Assembly (NCBI GenBank): GCA_964384415.1
Contig: CAYLMV010000004.1
Span: 1-64,000, forward strand
DNA length: 64,000 bases
Direction: 5' to 3'
Origin: JAGVPT01 sp964384415
Lineage (GTDB): Bacteria; Bacteroidota; Ignavibacteria; UBA10030; UBA8401
The notes below the pieces were generated by a model, which ran no database searches, was not told the DNA's origin, and saw only the letters and a list, made by a program, of their open reading frames with translations. Shown here piece by piece: positions 53,735 through 62,406 of the stretch. The translations under genes were made by a program, and so were the position numbers. Each line of letters begins with the position of its first letter. Positions within the stretch are counted from its first letter, which is position 1.

Positions 53735-54736
53735 GTGAAGATAGGTTCCCTCGAAATAAATAATCCTATACTCCTCGCGCCGATGGAAGACGTGACGGAC
53801 CCGCCGTTTCGCCTTGTTTGCAAACGGCTCGGGGCCGATATTGTCTACACCGAATTTGTGAACTCCGAGGGACTTGTCAGGAACAGCGAGAAGACGAAGA
53901 AGAAGATGTTCTTCTCCGAAGAAGAACGCCCTTTCGGAATTCAAATCTACGGAGGCGAGGAATCGTCGATGGGCGGAGCGGCCGCGATTGCCGAGAGCCT
54001 TAATCCGGATATTATCGATATCAACTGCGGCTGTTGGGTGAAAGATGTTGCCATGAGGGGAGCCGGCGCGGGGCTGCTGAAGGATTTGCCGAGAATGGAG
54101 AGGATTGTCTCCACCGTCGTCAAGGCGACGACGAAGCCTGTCACTGTCAAAACGCGTCTCGGGTGGGATGAAAATTCCATACGGATTGTGGAAGTGGCTA
54201 AGATGCTGGAGGGAGTAGGCGTGCAGGGCCTGACAGTCCATTGCCGCACCCGCGCTCAGGCGCACAAGGGTTTTCCCGACTACTCCTGGATTCCCAGAAT
54301 AAAAGAAGCGGTGAAGATTCCGGTCATCGTCAACGGAAATATTTTTGAGCCCGCGGATGTGCAGCGCGTATTTGACGACACCGGCTGCGATGGAGTGATG
54401 ATCGGCAGGGGCGCCATTGACAACCCCTGGATCTTCCGTCAGGCAAAGGAATTCATGCAGACGGGAAAAGTGTCCGTTTTCGTTTCATTGGACGAACGCG
54501 TTGCGCTTTGCATTGAACACCTGAAACTTTCGATCGAGTACAAAGGCGACCGGACCGGTATCCTCGAAATGAGAAAGCATTATTCAGGCTACCTTCACGG
54601 CACGCCGAATGTCGCAAAACTTCGTGCAGAATTGATGACCTATACTGCTTTCGATCCCATTGTCGAACGGCTGCATCGGTTCACGGAAGAAGCGCTCATT
54701 CGTCCCGAGTCATCCGAATCGATTGTCTTTGTATAA
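53735..54736 (+). CDS. dusB: tRNA-dihydrouridine synthase (DusB-like)
   Basis: This 333-aa FMN enzyme has 'PILLAPMEDVTDPPFRLVCK', 'YTEFVNSEGLVRNSEK', the catalytic cysteine in 'DIIDINCGCWVKDVAMRGAG' (Cys100; the usual Pro after it is Trp), 'VTVKTRLGWDENSI', 'TVHCRTRAQAHKG' and 'CDGVMIGRGAIDNPW'. It reduces specific uridines in tRNA. Translation begins at GTG 53735 after GAGAAG. The C-terminal helical domain (about 240-333) is of normal length. Confidence 0.92.
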   Translation: MKIGSLEINNPILLAPMEDVTDPPFRLVCKRLGADIVYTEFVNSEGLVRNSEKTKKKMFFSEEERPFGIQIYGGEESSMGGAAAIAESLNPDIIDINCGCWVKDVAMRGAGAGLLKDLPRMERIVSTVVKATTKPVTVKTRLGWDENSIRIVEVAKMLEGVGVQGLTVHCRTRAQAHKGFPDYSWIPRIKEAVKIPVIVNGNIFEPADVQRVFDDTGCDGVMIGRGAIDNPWIFRQAKEFMQTGKVSVFVSLDERVALCIEHLKLSIEYKGDRTGILEMRKHYSGYLHGTPNVAKLRAELMTYTAFDPIVERLHRFTEEALIRPESSESIVFV

Positions 54737-54861
54737 ACGCTTTGCGATTCAGCCTCATTTCAATTATCTTCCACTGCGCGGCGAAGTCAACAGTTGCAGA
54801 ACTCCTCGCGCCGCGCAACTGCTTCTGTCGCCGAACGATTCCTCACAACTGAACGAGCTGG

Positions 54862-55479
54862 ATGATCGCCTTCATCGTCGGATTTATCGTAGGATTCTTT
54901 ACGTCGATGCCCATCGGGCCGATCAATATCGCGGTCATGATGAAAGGGCTCTCGAACAAAACCGGCCAGGGTTTCATGATCGGCGCCGGTTCAGGGTGGA
55001 TGGATTTCGTCTATTGCGCCGCTGCGATGTTCGGGATCTCGGTTCTGAATTCCAACCCCAAGATCGATCTCGTTTTCAGGATCCTTGCCTTTGTTATATT
55101 CCTTGCATTCGGCATACGAACGACATTCTTCAAGATGCGCGAAGCCAAACTCGCGAAAAGCGAGGAGGCTCCCGGCTTCAAGCGGTATTTCCTTTTCGGC
55201 ATCGTCCTCTATCTTTCCAATCCCTCCTTTATTGCCTACTGGATCACAGTCGCAGGCATCATTCATGGATATCACATTCTTGCAATATCAGCGTACAATA
55301 ACTTGTTTTTCGCGTTGGGTACCGGGTTCGGAACAACAGGGTGGTTTGTCGTCCTCCTCGAACTTGTCGAACGGCAGAAGATGAAACTCGATCATGCGCT
55401 CATCGAGAAGATCACTCGCGGTTTTGGTATCGTCCTGATTGTGATCAGCCTGATCATGGGGTATCGATTGCTCTCGTGA
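54862..55479 (+). CDS. LysE-family amino-acid/metabolite exporter
   Basis: This 205-aa membrane protein has six hydrophobic segments and the LysE start 'FIVGFIVGFFTSMPIGPINI'. Helix 4-5 contains 'GIVLYLSNPSFIAYWITVAG'. It probably exports an amino acid or a related small molecule; the substrate cannot be told. The 125-bp gap after dusB holds a GC-rich imperfect hairpin but no gene. Confidence 0.85.
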   Translation: MIAFIVGFIVGFFTSMPIGPINIAVMMKGLSNKTGQGFMIGAGSGWMDFVYCAAAMFGISVLNSNPKIDLVFRILAFVIFLAFGIRTTFFKMREAKLAKSEEAPGFKRYFLFGIVLYLSNPSFIAYWITVAGIIHGYHILAISAYNNLFFALGTGFGTTGWFVVLLELVERQKMKLDHALIEKITRGFGIVLIVISLIMGYRLLS

Positions 55480-55558
55480 TGTCGAGTCCCGGCGTGAAGC
55501 GTTTGTAGGATTGCCAATAATTTATCGTCCCAACCTCTCAATCTAAAGGAGCATTGTC

Positions 55559-57535
55559 ATGGCCACGACAGTTCCACAAGGCAGCGGTGTAAACATTACT
55601 TCGGTCCTGAAGGAATTCCGCGTGTTTAAGCCGAGTGCAAAATTTGCCAAGACGGCGGCGTTGAAGTCGTTTACGCAATATCGAAAGATGTACAATGAGT
55701 CGATCCACTCGCCGGAAAAATTCTGGGGGGAAATGGCAAATGAGCTTTCGTGGTACAAGAAATGGACTAAAGTTCTTCGATGGAAGCTTCCCTTCGCGCA
55801 ATGGTTTGTCGGAGGAAAAATAAATGTCTCGTATAATTGCCTGGACCGGCATCTGCTGACGTGGAGAAAGAACAAAGCGGCGATCATATGGGAAGGGGAG
55901 CCGGGAGATACCCGGACTCTCACCTATGGCGACCTTCATCGCGAGGTGTGCCGGTGTGCAAATGTGTTGAAGAAGCTCGGCGTTGAAAAGGGCGATCGCA
56001 TTGTCATATATATGCCGATGATTCCCGAGCTCCCTATCACGATGCTCGCGTGCGCCAGAATCGGCGCGACCCATAGTGTAATCTTCGGTGGATTTAGCGC
56101 AGAAGCGTTGAAGGACAGGATCAATGACGCCCAGGCAAAACTCGTTGTTACAGCTGATGGGGGATACCGCCGCGGCGGAGTTATTCCATTAAAGGCAAAC
56201 GTCGATGAGGCGCTCAAGGTCTCGCCGTCGGTGGAGAGTGTCATCGTCGTCAACAGGGTGGGACTCGATGTCACGATGGATCCAGGCCGCGATCACTGGT
56301 GGGAAGCTCTCATGTCCACCACGTCAGCAGAATGTGAGCCGGAAAAATTGGATTCGGAACACCCCCTCTATATACTCTACACGAGCGGAACCACCGGCAA
56401 ACCAAAAGGAGTGGTTCATTCGACTGCGGGCTACCTGCTCGGCTGCCATCTCACGATGAAATACGTATTCGATCTGAAAGACACCGATACATACTGGTGC
56501 ACCGCAGACATTGGCTGGGTGACCGGGCATAGCTACATCGTTTACGGGCCTTTCTCAAACGGCGCCACGGTTGTCATGTACGAAGGAGCGCCCAATCACC
56601 CCGAGCCGGACCGTTTCTGGAGCATTATTGAAAAATACAAGGTTAACATATTTTATACGGCTCCGACCGCTATTCGCGCCTTTATTAAGTGGGGAGAACA
56701 ATGGCCCCTCAAACACGACCTAAGTTCACTGCGCCTCCTTGGGACAGTGGGTGAGCCGATCAACCCAGAGGCCTGGATGTGGTATAACAAGATCATCGGG
56801 AAGGGAAAATGCCCTATTGTTGATACCTGGTGGCAAACCGAGACCGGCTCTATTATGATTTCCCCTATCCCGGGAGTAACCCCCACGAAACCCGGCACCG
56901 CCACGTTGCCTTTCTTCGGCATCCAGCCGGACGTGGTAAACAAAGAGGGAAAGTCAGTGCCCGTTACCCAGGGCGGCTATCTTGTGATCAAGAAACCATG
57001 GCCTTCGATGATGCGCGGAGTGTACGGAGATCCTGAGAGATTCAAGAAGACATATTGGAGCGATATCAAGGGCGTCTATTTTACGGGTGACGGCGCGAGG
57101 CGCGACAAGGATGGTTATTACTGGATCATGGGGAGAGTGGACGATGTTATCAACGTCTCAGGTCATCGGCTCGGCACAATGGAAGTGGAAAGCGCTCTGG
57201 TTAGCCATCCGTATGTTGCCGAAGCAGCCGTAGTCGGAAAGCCGGATGAGATAAAGGGGTCGGCGATATGCGCCTTTGTAACGCTGGAGGGAAAGCGATC
57301 TCCGACGGCTCAGTTAAAGGAAGAGCTGAGGCTCCATGTCGCGAAAGAAATAGGCGCAATGGCAAAACCGGATGACATTAGATTCACGGACGCGCTTCCA
57401 AAAACAAGAAGCGGCAAGATTATGCGCAGATTGTTGCGGGAGATCGCTGCCGGCGGCGCAACGACGGGGGACACAACAACGCTCGAGGATTTTTCCGTGA
57501 TTGAAAAATTGCGCCATCACGAGGACGAAGAATAG
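55559..57535 (+). CDS. acsA: Acetyl-CoA synthetase
   Basis: This 658-aa AMP-forming enzyme matches the length of bacterial Acs. It has 'SIHSPEKFWGEMANELSWYK', the P-loop 'ILYTSGTTGKPKGVVHSTAG', 'CTADIGWVTGHSYIVYGP', 'WWQTETGSIMISPIPG', 'GDGARRDKDGYYWIMGRVDD' and the C-terminal catalytic lysine region 'LPKTRSGKIMRRLLREIA', which is the usual acetylation site. It activates acetate for the TCA cycle. The ATG follows AAAGGAGC at ideal spacing. Confidence 0.96.
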   Translation: MATTVPQGSGVNITSVLKEFRVFKPSAKFAKTAALKSFTQYRKMYNESIHSPEKFWGEMANELSWYKKWTKVLRWKLPFAQWFVGGKINVSYNCLDRHLLTWRKNKAAIIWEGEPGDTRTLTYGDLHREVCRCANVLKKLGVEKGDRIVIYMPMIPELPITMLACARIGATHSVIFGGFSAEALKDRINDAQAKLVVTADGGYRRGGVIPLKANVDEALKVSPSVESVIVVNRVGLDVTMDPGRDHWWEALMSTTSAECEPEKLDSEHPLYILYTSGTTGKPKGVVHSTAGYLLGCHLTMKYVFDLKDTDTYWCTADIGWVTGHSYIVYGPFSNGATVVMYEGAPNHPEPDRFWSIIEKYKVNIFYTAPTAIRAFIKWGEQWPLKHDLSSLRLLGTVGEPINPEAWMWYNKIIGKGKCPIVDTWWQTETGSIMISPIPGVTPTKPGTATLPFFGIQPDVVNKEGKSVPVTQGGYLVIKKPWPSMMRGVYGDPERFKKTYWSDIKGVYFTGDGARRDKDGYYWIMGRVDDVINVSGHRLGTMEVESALVSHPYVAEAAVVGKPDEIKGSAICAFVTLEGKRSPTAQLKEELRLHVAKEIGAMAKPDDIRFTDALPKTRSGKIMRRLLREIAAGGATTGDTTTLEDFSVIEKLRHHEDEE

Positions 57536-57759
57536 AGAAGCAAAGCGGGGACTGCGGCAGCACTTGGCGTTCAGCAAAAGGTCTTCCGATTCAAAATCTA
57601 CAATGATGAGCGCGTCCCGGAGTTCGAGAAACTCACCGTAGGGTGAGAAGCCGACATCTGCGGCCAAGATTATACTTGCGCCATTTTCTCGACTTTGCTA
57701 TATTCAGACGTCCTCGGTTGAGCAGGAGAATCCACCACCACGTTTTTTCTTCATCCGTA

Positions 57760-58269
57760 ATGCCCAAAGTTTACTGCACATCATTCGATTCGAAGATAGG
57801 CCATATCTATATCGCTTCAACCGATCGGGGAGCGTGCAAGATAAGCATCCCGAAAGAATCGAAGAAGGATTTTTTTGATTGGCTGTCGATGCATTTCGAC
57901 GACGAAGACGTGGTCGAGAACAAAAGCCGTAACAAAGATACGATCGACCAGCTTAATCGATACTTCAACGGGAAACTGGCAAAGTTCTCGGCGCCGATCG
58001 ACCAGATCGGGACCGCATTTCAACTGCGCGTATGGAAAGAGTTGATGCACATCCCGTACGGCACCACTATCACCTACAAGCAGCTCGCTCGAAGAGTCGG
58101 AGTCCCGCGCGGATTTCGCGCCGTCGGCACCGCGAACGGCAGCAACCCTCTTCCGATTGTCGTTCCGTGCCACAGGGTCGTGGGGCATGATGGCTCTCTT
58201 GCAGGATACTCGGCCGGGGTAAAGACAAAAGAATTTCTTCTCCGCCTCGAAGGGGCAATCATTCTCTAA
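57760..58269 (+). CDS. ogt: O6-alkylguanine-DNA alkyltransferase (Ogt type)
   Basis: This 169-aa protein starts at ATG 57760; upstream in-frame codons have no ribosome site and an unnatural Arg/His-rich composition. The DNA-binding/active-site region contains 'IPYGTTITYKQLARRVGVP', 'RAVGTANGSNPLPIVVPCHR' (acceptor Cys137) and 'GYSAGVKTKEFLLRLEG'. It repairs O6-alkylguanine by transferring the alkyl group to itself. It is followed by a palindrome-rich spacer. Confidence 0.93.
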   Translation: MPKVYCTSFDSKIGHIYIASTDRGACKISIPKESKKDFFDWLSMHFDDEDVVENKSRNKDTIDQLNRYFNGKLAKFSAPIDQIGTAFQLRVWKELMHIPYGTTITYKQLARRVGVPRGFRAVGTANGSNPLPIVVPCHRVVGHDGSLAGYSAGVKTKEFLLRLEGAIIL

Positions 58270-58468
58270 TTCGCGTTCCCGGTTTTCTCTCCCCGTTCTC
58301 TCTCCCCATATAGCGGTTTCTCACTTTGCATTAAAGCACTCTTCTTTCTCTGATGCCAGAGAGAGAAGCGAAGTCCCGCTGTGCGGGATCCCGCCTTTCA
58401 TAGCCTTTTGAAAGCGGGAAGAGCATTCGGAATCGGAACGAAGCGATGCTTTTGCGTGCATTTCCTGA

Positions 58469-58512
58469 AGAAAACGGCTTCCACAAGCCATGGCTCTTCC
58501 CGGCCGTTTTCT
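58469..58512. repeat. Core of long inverted repeat
   Basis: AGAAAACGGC (58469-58478) and GCCGTTTTCT (58503-58512) are perfect inverted copies. Matching outer segments (GATGC...GCGTGC at about 58445-58459, GCACGCATC at about 58517-58526) extend the cruciform with small indels. Confidence 0.65.
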
Positions 58513-58745
58513 AAACGCACGCATCGTCTTCTCCCACAATACCGCCGATTCCGGGGCCATCGCTTCTTCGCGAGTCAAACGAGTCGAAATCGACGGGTGC
58601 GCGGGAGGGTAGGATTCAATCGAAGGGTTTCAATTTCGACGCAACTACTCACCGCTTGAAAACTCAAGAATGTTGAAGCGCCGAAATTGTCAGTTTGTGT
58701 GATAGGGATTGAATCCGCGCGTTTCGATTTCGACGGATTTCTTTG

Positions 58746-58774
58746 GTTACTTTCTTTCTCGGAAAGAAAGTAAC
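58746..58774. repeat. Perfect 13-bp stem hairpin with TCG loop
   Basis: GTTACTTTCTTTC pairs with GAAAGAAAGTAAC around TCG. The motif resembles the 'GGTTACTTTCTTT...AAAGAAAGTAAC' intergenic repeat seen in many bacterial genomes (recollection, not a search). Confidence 0.75.
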
Positions 58775-58901
58775 ATCGAATACGTGAACGGCGTGAATTA
58801 TTTCTAAACGGCTAGCTATGTCAACCCGGCCGTAATGCAATTTACCCGGTTGCATCACTTTGGTAATTTGCGTATTATTCCGCACGCATCTTCAAATTCC
58901 C

Positions 58902-61151
58902 ATGGACTTGACGAACGAACTAAACTCCGTACAAAAGCAAGCCGTCTCCGCTATGGAGGGTCCGGTCATGATTGTCGCCGGCGCCGGAAGCGGCAAGACC
59001 CGAGTCCTTACCTACCGAGTCGCCCATCTTATCGACCAGGGAGTGAAGCCGTACCAAATCCTCGCGCTCACCTTCACGAACAAGGCTGCGAAAGAGATGA
59101 AGCACCGGATCGAACATCTCGTCGGCGACCATGCGCGAGACGTTTGGGCGGGCACGTTTCATTCTATCTTTGCGCGTATTCTTCGTCACGAATGCGAAGC
59201 GATCGGGTTCCAGAGAAATTTTACGATCTACGACAGCGACGACAGCCTGGGTCTTGTGAAGTCGATCATGTCCTCGCTGAATATCTCCGCCCAGCAGTTC
59301 AACCCGAGAGGGGTTCAATCCAGGATCAGCGGAGCGAAGAATCATCTTGTCTCGCCCCAGGAATACGACAACGTGGCCAAGGATCCGTTCGAGCAGTGCG
59401 CTGCGACGGTCTTCAAAGAATACCAGCAGCGCCTGCAAAAGAACAATGCAATGGACTTTGACGATCTGCTGTTGAAGCCGATAGAATTGTTCCAGAAACA
59501 TGACGGGATCCTCGAAAAGTATCAATACCGGTTCCGGTATTTGCTCGTGGACGAGTATCAGGATACGAACCGGGCTCAGTATGTCCTTATCAATTTGCTC
59601 GCCAAGCGTTTCAGCAACATTTGCGTCGTCGGCGATGATGCTCAGAGCATTTACGCCTTCCGCGGCGCGGACATCAAGAATATCCTTGATTTTGAACGGG
59701 ATTATCCACATTGCCGGGTTTTCAGGCTCGAACAAAACTACCGGTCAACGAAGACAATCCTCGCCGCGGCAGACTCCGTTATCAAGAACAACAAGAACCA
59801 GATCCACAAGACTCTATGGACCTCCAACCCTCAGGGCGAGTTGATCACTATTATTGAGGCGGAGGATGACAAAGACGAAGGCCTGAAAATCGTCTCGCAT
59901 ATCCAGGATCAATGCGCGAAGATGAAACTGGACCTTAAGGATTTTGCCGTTTTGTATCGCACCAACGCGCAGTCACGCTCGCTGGAGGATGGACTGAGAA
60001 GGAACGGCATACCGTACGTCATCATCGGAGGAGTCGAATTCTACAAGCGAAAAGAAATCAAGGACGTGCTGGCGTACCTCCGGGTGATCGTCAATCCGAA
60101 GGACGAAGAGGGTCTCTTGAGGATCATCAATTATCCTGTCCGCGGAATAGGCGATACGACGATCGAAAAGCTGCTTCTCCTTTCCCGTGCCCCGGGGGCG
60201 AAGGATATTTTTGACGTGCTGAAGAATGCCGGCTCGGTCACAACGATCGGCGAGAAGACGAGAAATGGGATTCTTCAATTTGCTGCGTTCATTCAGAAAT
60301 ACATTGATTTGAAGACCCAGATGTCGGCCAGCGAATTGGCGCGGTCGATGGTGGATGAACTCGGAATTCTGCGGAGCCTGAAAGACGAAGCAACTCCCGA
60401 AGCGCTGGGACGGTGGGAGAATATCCAGGAACTCCTTTCGGCGATCACGGAGTTCACTTCCGAAAAACCGGACGCCAGGCTGGAGGACTTTCTGGAAGAG
60501 GTCTCGCTCGTGTCGCCCGTGGATGAAGCGGTGGATCAGCGGAATGCCGTGACGCTCATGACCCTCCATGCGGCCAAAGGACTCGAGTTTCCCGTCGTCT
60601 TCATCGGCGGGTTGGAGGAGGGGCTGTTTCCGTTGTATCAGGTAGCTCCGGAGCCGGACGAGCTGGAAGAGGAACGGCGGTTGTTCTATGTTGGAATTAC
60701 CCGGGCGATGAAGAAATTGTACATGACGCACACCCGGCTTCGCTATCGATTCGGAGATGTCACATATCCCGTGATCTCAAGATTTGCCGAAGAGATCGAC
60801 TCGTCCCTCGTTCAGCACGAATCTCCCCGTCATTTTTCACTCTCCGGCTCGCGCCCGGACCTGCGTCCTCGCCGCACTGACGACGAGATGGCGGTGAAGT
60901 CGAGCTACACGACCGAACGGGCCCACGCGCCGAAGTACGGAGCCGAAAACGATCAAACGCCAGACTATGAAAATGAATCGCAAGAGGTTGTTGTGTTGAG
61001 GGTCGGTGCGAAGGTCGAACACGAGGCGTTTGGAAGAGGAAAAATTCTTCAGCTTGCCGGAAAAGGAGACTCTTCGAAGGCGGTAGTGTTGTTTGAAAGC
61101 GTTGGTGCGAAAAACCTCATGCTCAAGTACGCGAAGCTTCGTCTTCTCTGA
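58902..61151 (+). CDS. pcrA: UvrD/PcrA-type DNA helicase
   Basis: This 749-aa SF1A helicase starts at ATG 58902 with the usual 'LTNELNSVQKQAVSAMEGPV'. Motifs appear in order: Walker A 'IVAGAGSGKTRVLTYRV' (near 24-40), 'ALTFTNKAAKEMK', 'LLVDEYQDTNRAQYVLI' (motif II), 'VGDDAQSIYAFRGAD' (motif III), 'LEQNYRSTKTIL' (IV), 'VTLMTLHAAKGLEFPVVFIG' (V) and 'RRLFYVGITRAMKKLYMTHT' (VI). A short Tudor-like tail ('RVGAKVEHEAFGRGKILQL') binds RNA polymerase in PcrA. It unwinds DNA in repair and removes stalled polymerase. Confidence 0.95.
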   Translation: MDLTNELNSVQKQAVSAMEGPVMIVAGAGSGKTRVLTYRVAHLIDQGVKPYQILALTFTNKAAKEMKHRIEHLVGDHARDVWAGTFHSIFARILRHECEAIGFQRNFTIYDSDDSLGLVKSIMSSLNISAQQFNPRGVQSRISGAKNHLVSPQEYDNVAKDPFEQCAATVFKEYQQRLQKNNAMDFDDLLLKPIELFQKHDGILEKYQYRFRYLLVDEYQDTNRAQYVLINLLAKRFSNICVVGDDAQSIYAFRGADIKNILDFERDYPHCRVFRLEQNYRSTKTILAAADSVIKNNKNQIHKTLWTSNPQGELITIIEAEDDKDEGLKIVSHIQDQCAKMKLDLKDFAVLYRTNAQSRSLEDGLRRNGIPYVIIGGVEFYKRKEIKDVLAYLRVIVNPKDEEGLLRIINYPVRGIGDTTIEKLLLLSRAPGAKDIFDVLKNAGSVTTIGEKTRNGILQFAAFIQKYIDLKTQMSASELARSMVDELGILRSLKDEATPEALGRWENIQELLSAITEFTSEKPDARLEDFLEEVSLVSPVDEAVDQRNAVTLMTLHAAKGLEFPVVFIGGLEEGLFPLYQVAPEPDELEEERRLFYVGITRAMKKLYMTHTRLRYRFGDVTYPVISRFAEEIDSSLVQHESPRHFSLSGSRPDLRPRRTDDEMAVKSSYTTERAHAPKYGAENDQTPDYENESQEVVVLRVGAKVEHEAFGRGKILQLAGKGDSSKAVVLFESVGAKNLMLKYAKLRLL

Positions 61152-61156
61152 TGATC

Positions 61157-61582
61157 TCAGGTGTCAATCCCGAAGTTGCGCGAACGCAGCAACGTCATAT
61201 TCCCCCAATAGTCGCGGTGGATGTAGTGAGTGATGATCGCAGTGAATTGGGGAATCAAGGCCGGAGGGAGGAGGAAGCAGATGCGCGACGCTTTCCCGTT
61301 CTCCGGATTTTTGTGGTCGAAGAATACGTCGTATTGGGTCAACGAGTGCAGCGACTCCAGGTCTTCGTCCTCCGTTTTGATGACGCCGATGACGAACCGC
61401 TGTTGTGCTTCGTCAAAGGCGAAGACGTCCGGCTGCTTCTTCATTTGGTCGCCGTAGCCGTCGTTCGGCAGGGCCGCCGGCGGACGCAGTCCCGGAACAT
61501 TTTTCGCGCCGACAATCGTTAACTGTTCGGATCGAAAATACTCCAGCAGTTCTTCAGCGAGGCGTGTAAGGATCTCTTCCAT
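61157..61582 (-). CDS. Conserved-looking protein of unknown function (141 aa)
   Basis: This is a soluble 141-aa protein without signal peptide. The stretch 'KQPDVFAFDEAQQRFVIGVI' followed by Lys-Thr-Glu resembles the core of a PD-(D/E)XK nuclease fold (Asp at 'PDV', Lys at 'VIK'), but the acidic residue before the Lys is replaced by Val, so the comparison is weak. The gene ends 5 bp from the helicase stop, converging on it, and diverges from the CPBP-like gene. I do not recognise the family. Confidence 0.55.
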   Translation of the reverse strand: MEEILTRLAEELLEYFRSEQLTIVGAKNVPGLRPPAALPNDGYGDQMKKQPDVFAFDEAQQRFVIGVIKTEDEDLESLHSLTQYDVFFDHKNPENGKASRICFLLPPALIPQFTAIITHYIHRDYWGNMTLLRSRNFGIDT

Positions 61583-61627
61583 TGCACAGTAAAATTAATT
61601 TTTTCGGTCACGAAATGCAACGGACTC

Positions 61628-62383
61628 ATGTCAATTTCTGATACCAGAGCGGCGAATCCCTCTTCTCTCCTCCAGAAAACTTGGTCCGTGCTGGCAGTCA
61701 TCGGTTGTTTCGCGCTCGTCGAGTGGATCTCTTCGTTTCATTTCTTAGTCAGAATTTTCCCGCTCCCGTCATCCCTCTCCACCGGACTCGCCTGGCATTT
61801 TGAACATCAGGTGTGGCAATTCGGCATCGGCATGCTGGCGATCACGATCCTCTCGCGGGGCCATCTCTGGAGCTACGGGATTAACTCCTCTGAAATCCGG
61901 CTCTCGATGTCGATCCTGCTGAACTTTTATGCTGCGGGGCTGGTCCTCATTGTCGGTCTGATCGTCCTTCCCCTTCTTCTCTCTAGAACCTTGCCCCCTT
62001 ATTTTACGGATATGAGCCGCACAGATATGGTCGTTTGGATTCTATTTCAATGGATGGCTGCGGCAGTGGGCGACGAGATATTCTTTCACGGGCTGTGCCA
62101 GACGCTGCTCTTGAAATACTGGAAGGGGAAGATTGTTGTGAAAACATTTGAATTGCCAGTCGTCGTCATTGTGATGGGAGCAGCGTTTGCACTCGGCAGG
62201 TCAAATGTTCTGGTCTACGGTAATCACTGGCTGGAATATCTTTTGGCCCTGCTGATCGGCCTTTATGGAGGGATTGTATACTACCGCACGAGGAGTCTGC
62301 TTACTCCAATGCTCTCACAGGCCTTTTTCTACGGCTTTCCGTTCGTCGTTCGCTTCATCTATCTTGCCGTAGCATCGCGGTAA
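61628..62383 (+). CDS. CPBP-like (Abi/CAAX-protease-related) membrane protein with altered active site
   Basis: This 251-aa protein has about seven or eight hydrophobic segments. The helix 'AAVGDEIFFHGLCQTLLLKY' occupies the place of the CPBP motif EExxxR, but reads Asp149-Glu150...His154. The later FxxxH and HxxxN motifs appear as 'FALGRSN' and 'SQAFFYG', without the histidines. The overall topology fits the glutamic-type intramembrane CPBP family, but the protease chemistry is probably lost or changed. Confidence 0.65.
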   Translation: MSISDTRAANPSSLLQKTWSVLAVIGCFALVEWISSFHFLVRIFPLPSSLSTGLAWHFEHQVWQFGIGMLAITILSRGHLWSYGINSSEIRLSMSILLNFYAAGLVLIVGLIVLPLLLSRTLPPYFTDMSRTDMVVWILFQWMAAAVGDEIFFHGLCQTLLLKYWKGKIVVKTFELPVVVIVMGAAFALGRSNVLVYGNHWLEYLLALLIGLYGGIVYYRTRSLLTPMLSQAFFYGFPFVVRFIYLAVASR

Positions 62384-62406
62384 CCCGCCTCAGTTCTCCC
62401 CGAACG

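Larger units (their letters stand above)
58270..58901. other. 632-bp gene-free, palindrome-rich spacer
   Basis: It contains at least four palindromic units: CCCGC-TGT-GCGGG near 58376-58388, a long interrupted inverted repeat around 58441-58530, GGATTCAATC (58612-58621) with GATTGAATCC (58707-58716), and a perfect 13-bp hairpin at 58746-58774. GTCGAAATCGAC-like sub-palindromes recur. Open frames here read through the repeats and have no ribosome sites. Confidence 0.65.

Noticed and set aside
57643..57759. 39-codon extension before the Ogt-type gene
   Set aside because: It is rich in Arg and His, has no ribosome site, and the ATG at 57760 gives the normal length.
58321..58659. Open frames on both strands in the palindromic spacer
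   Set aside because: They mirror each other across inverted repeats and lack ribosome sites.
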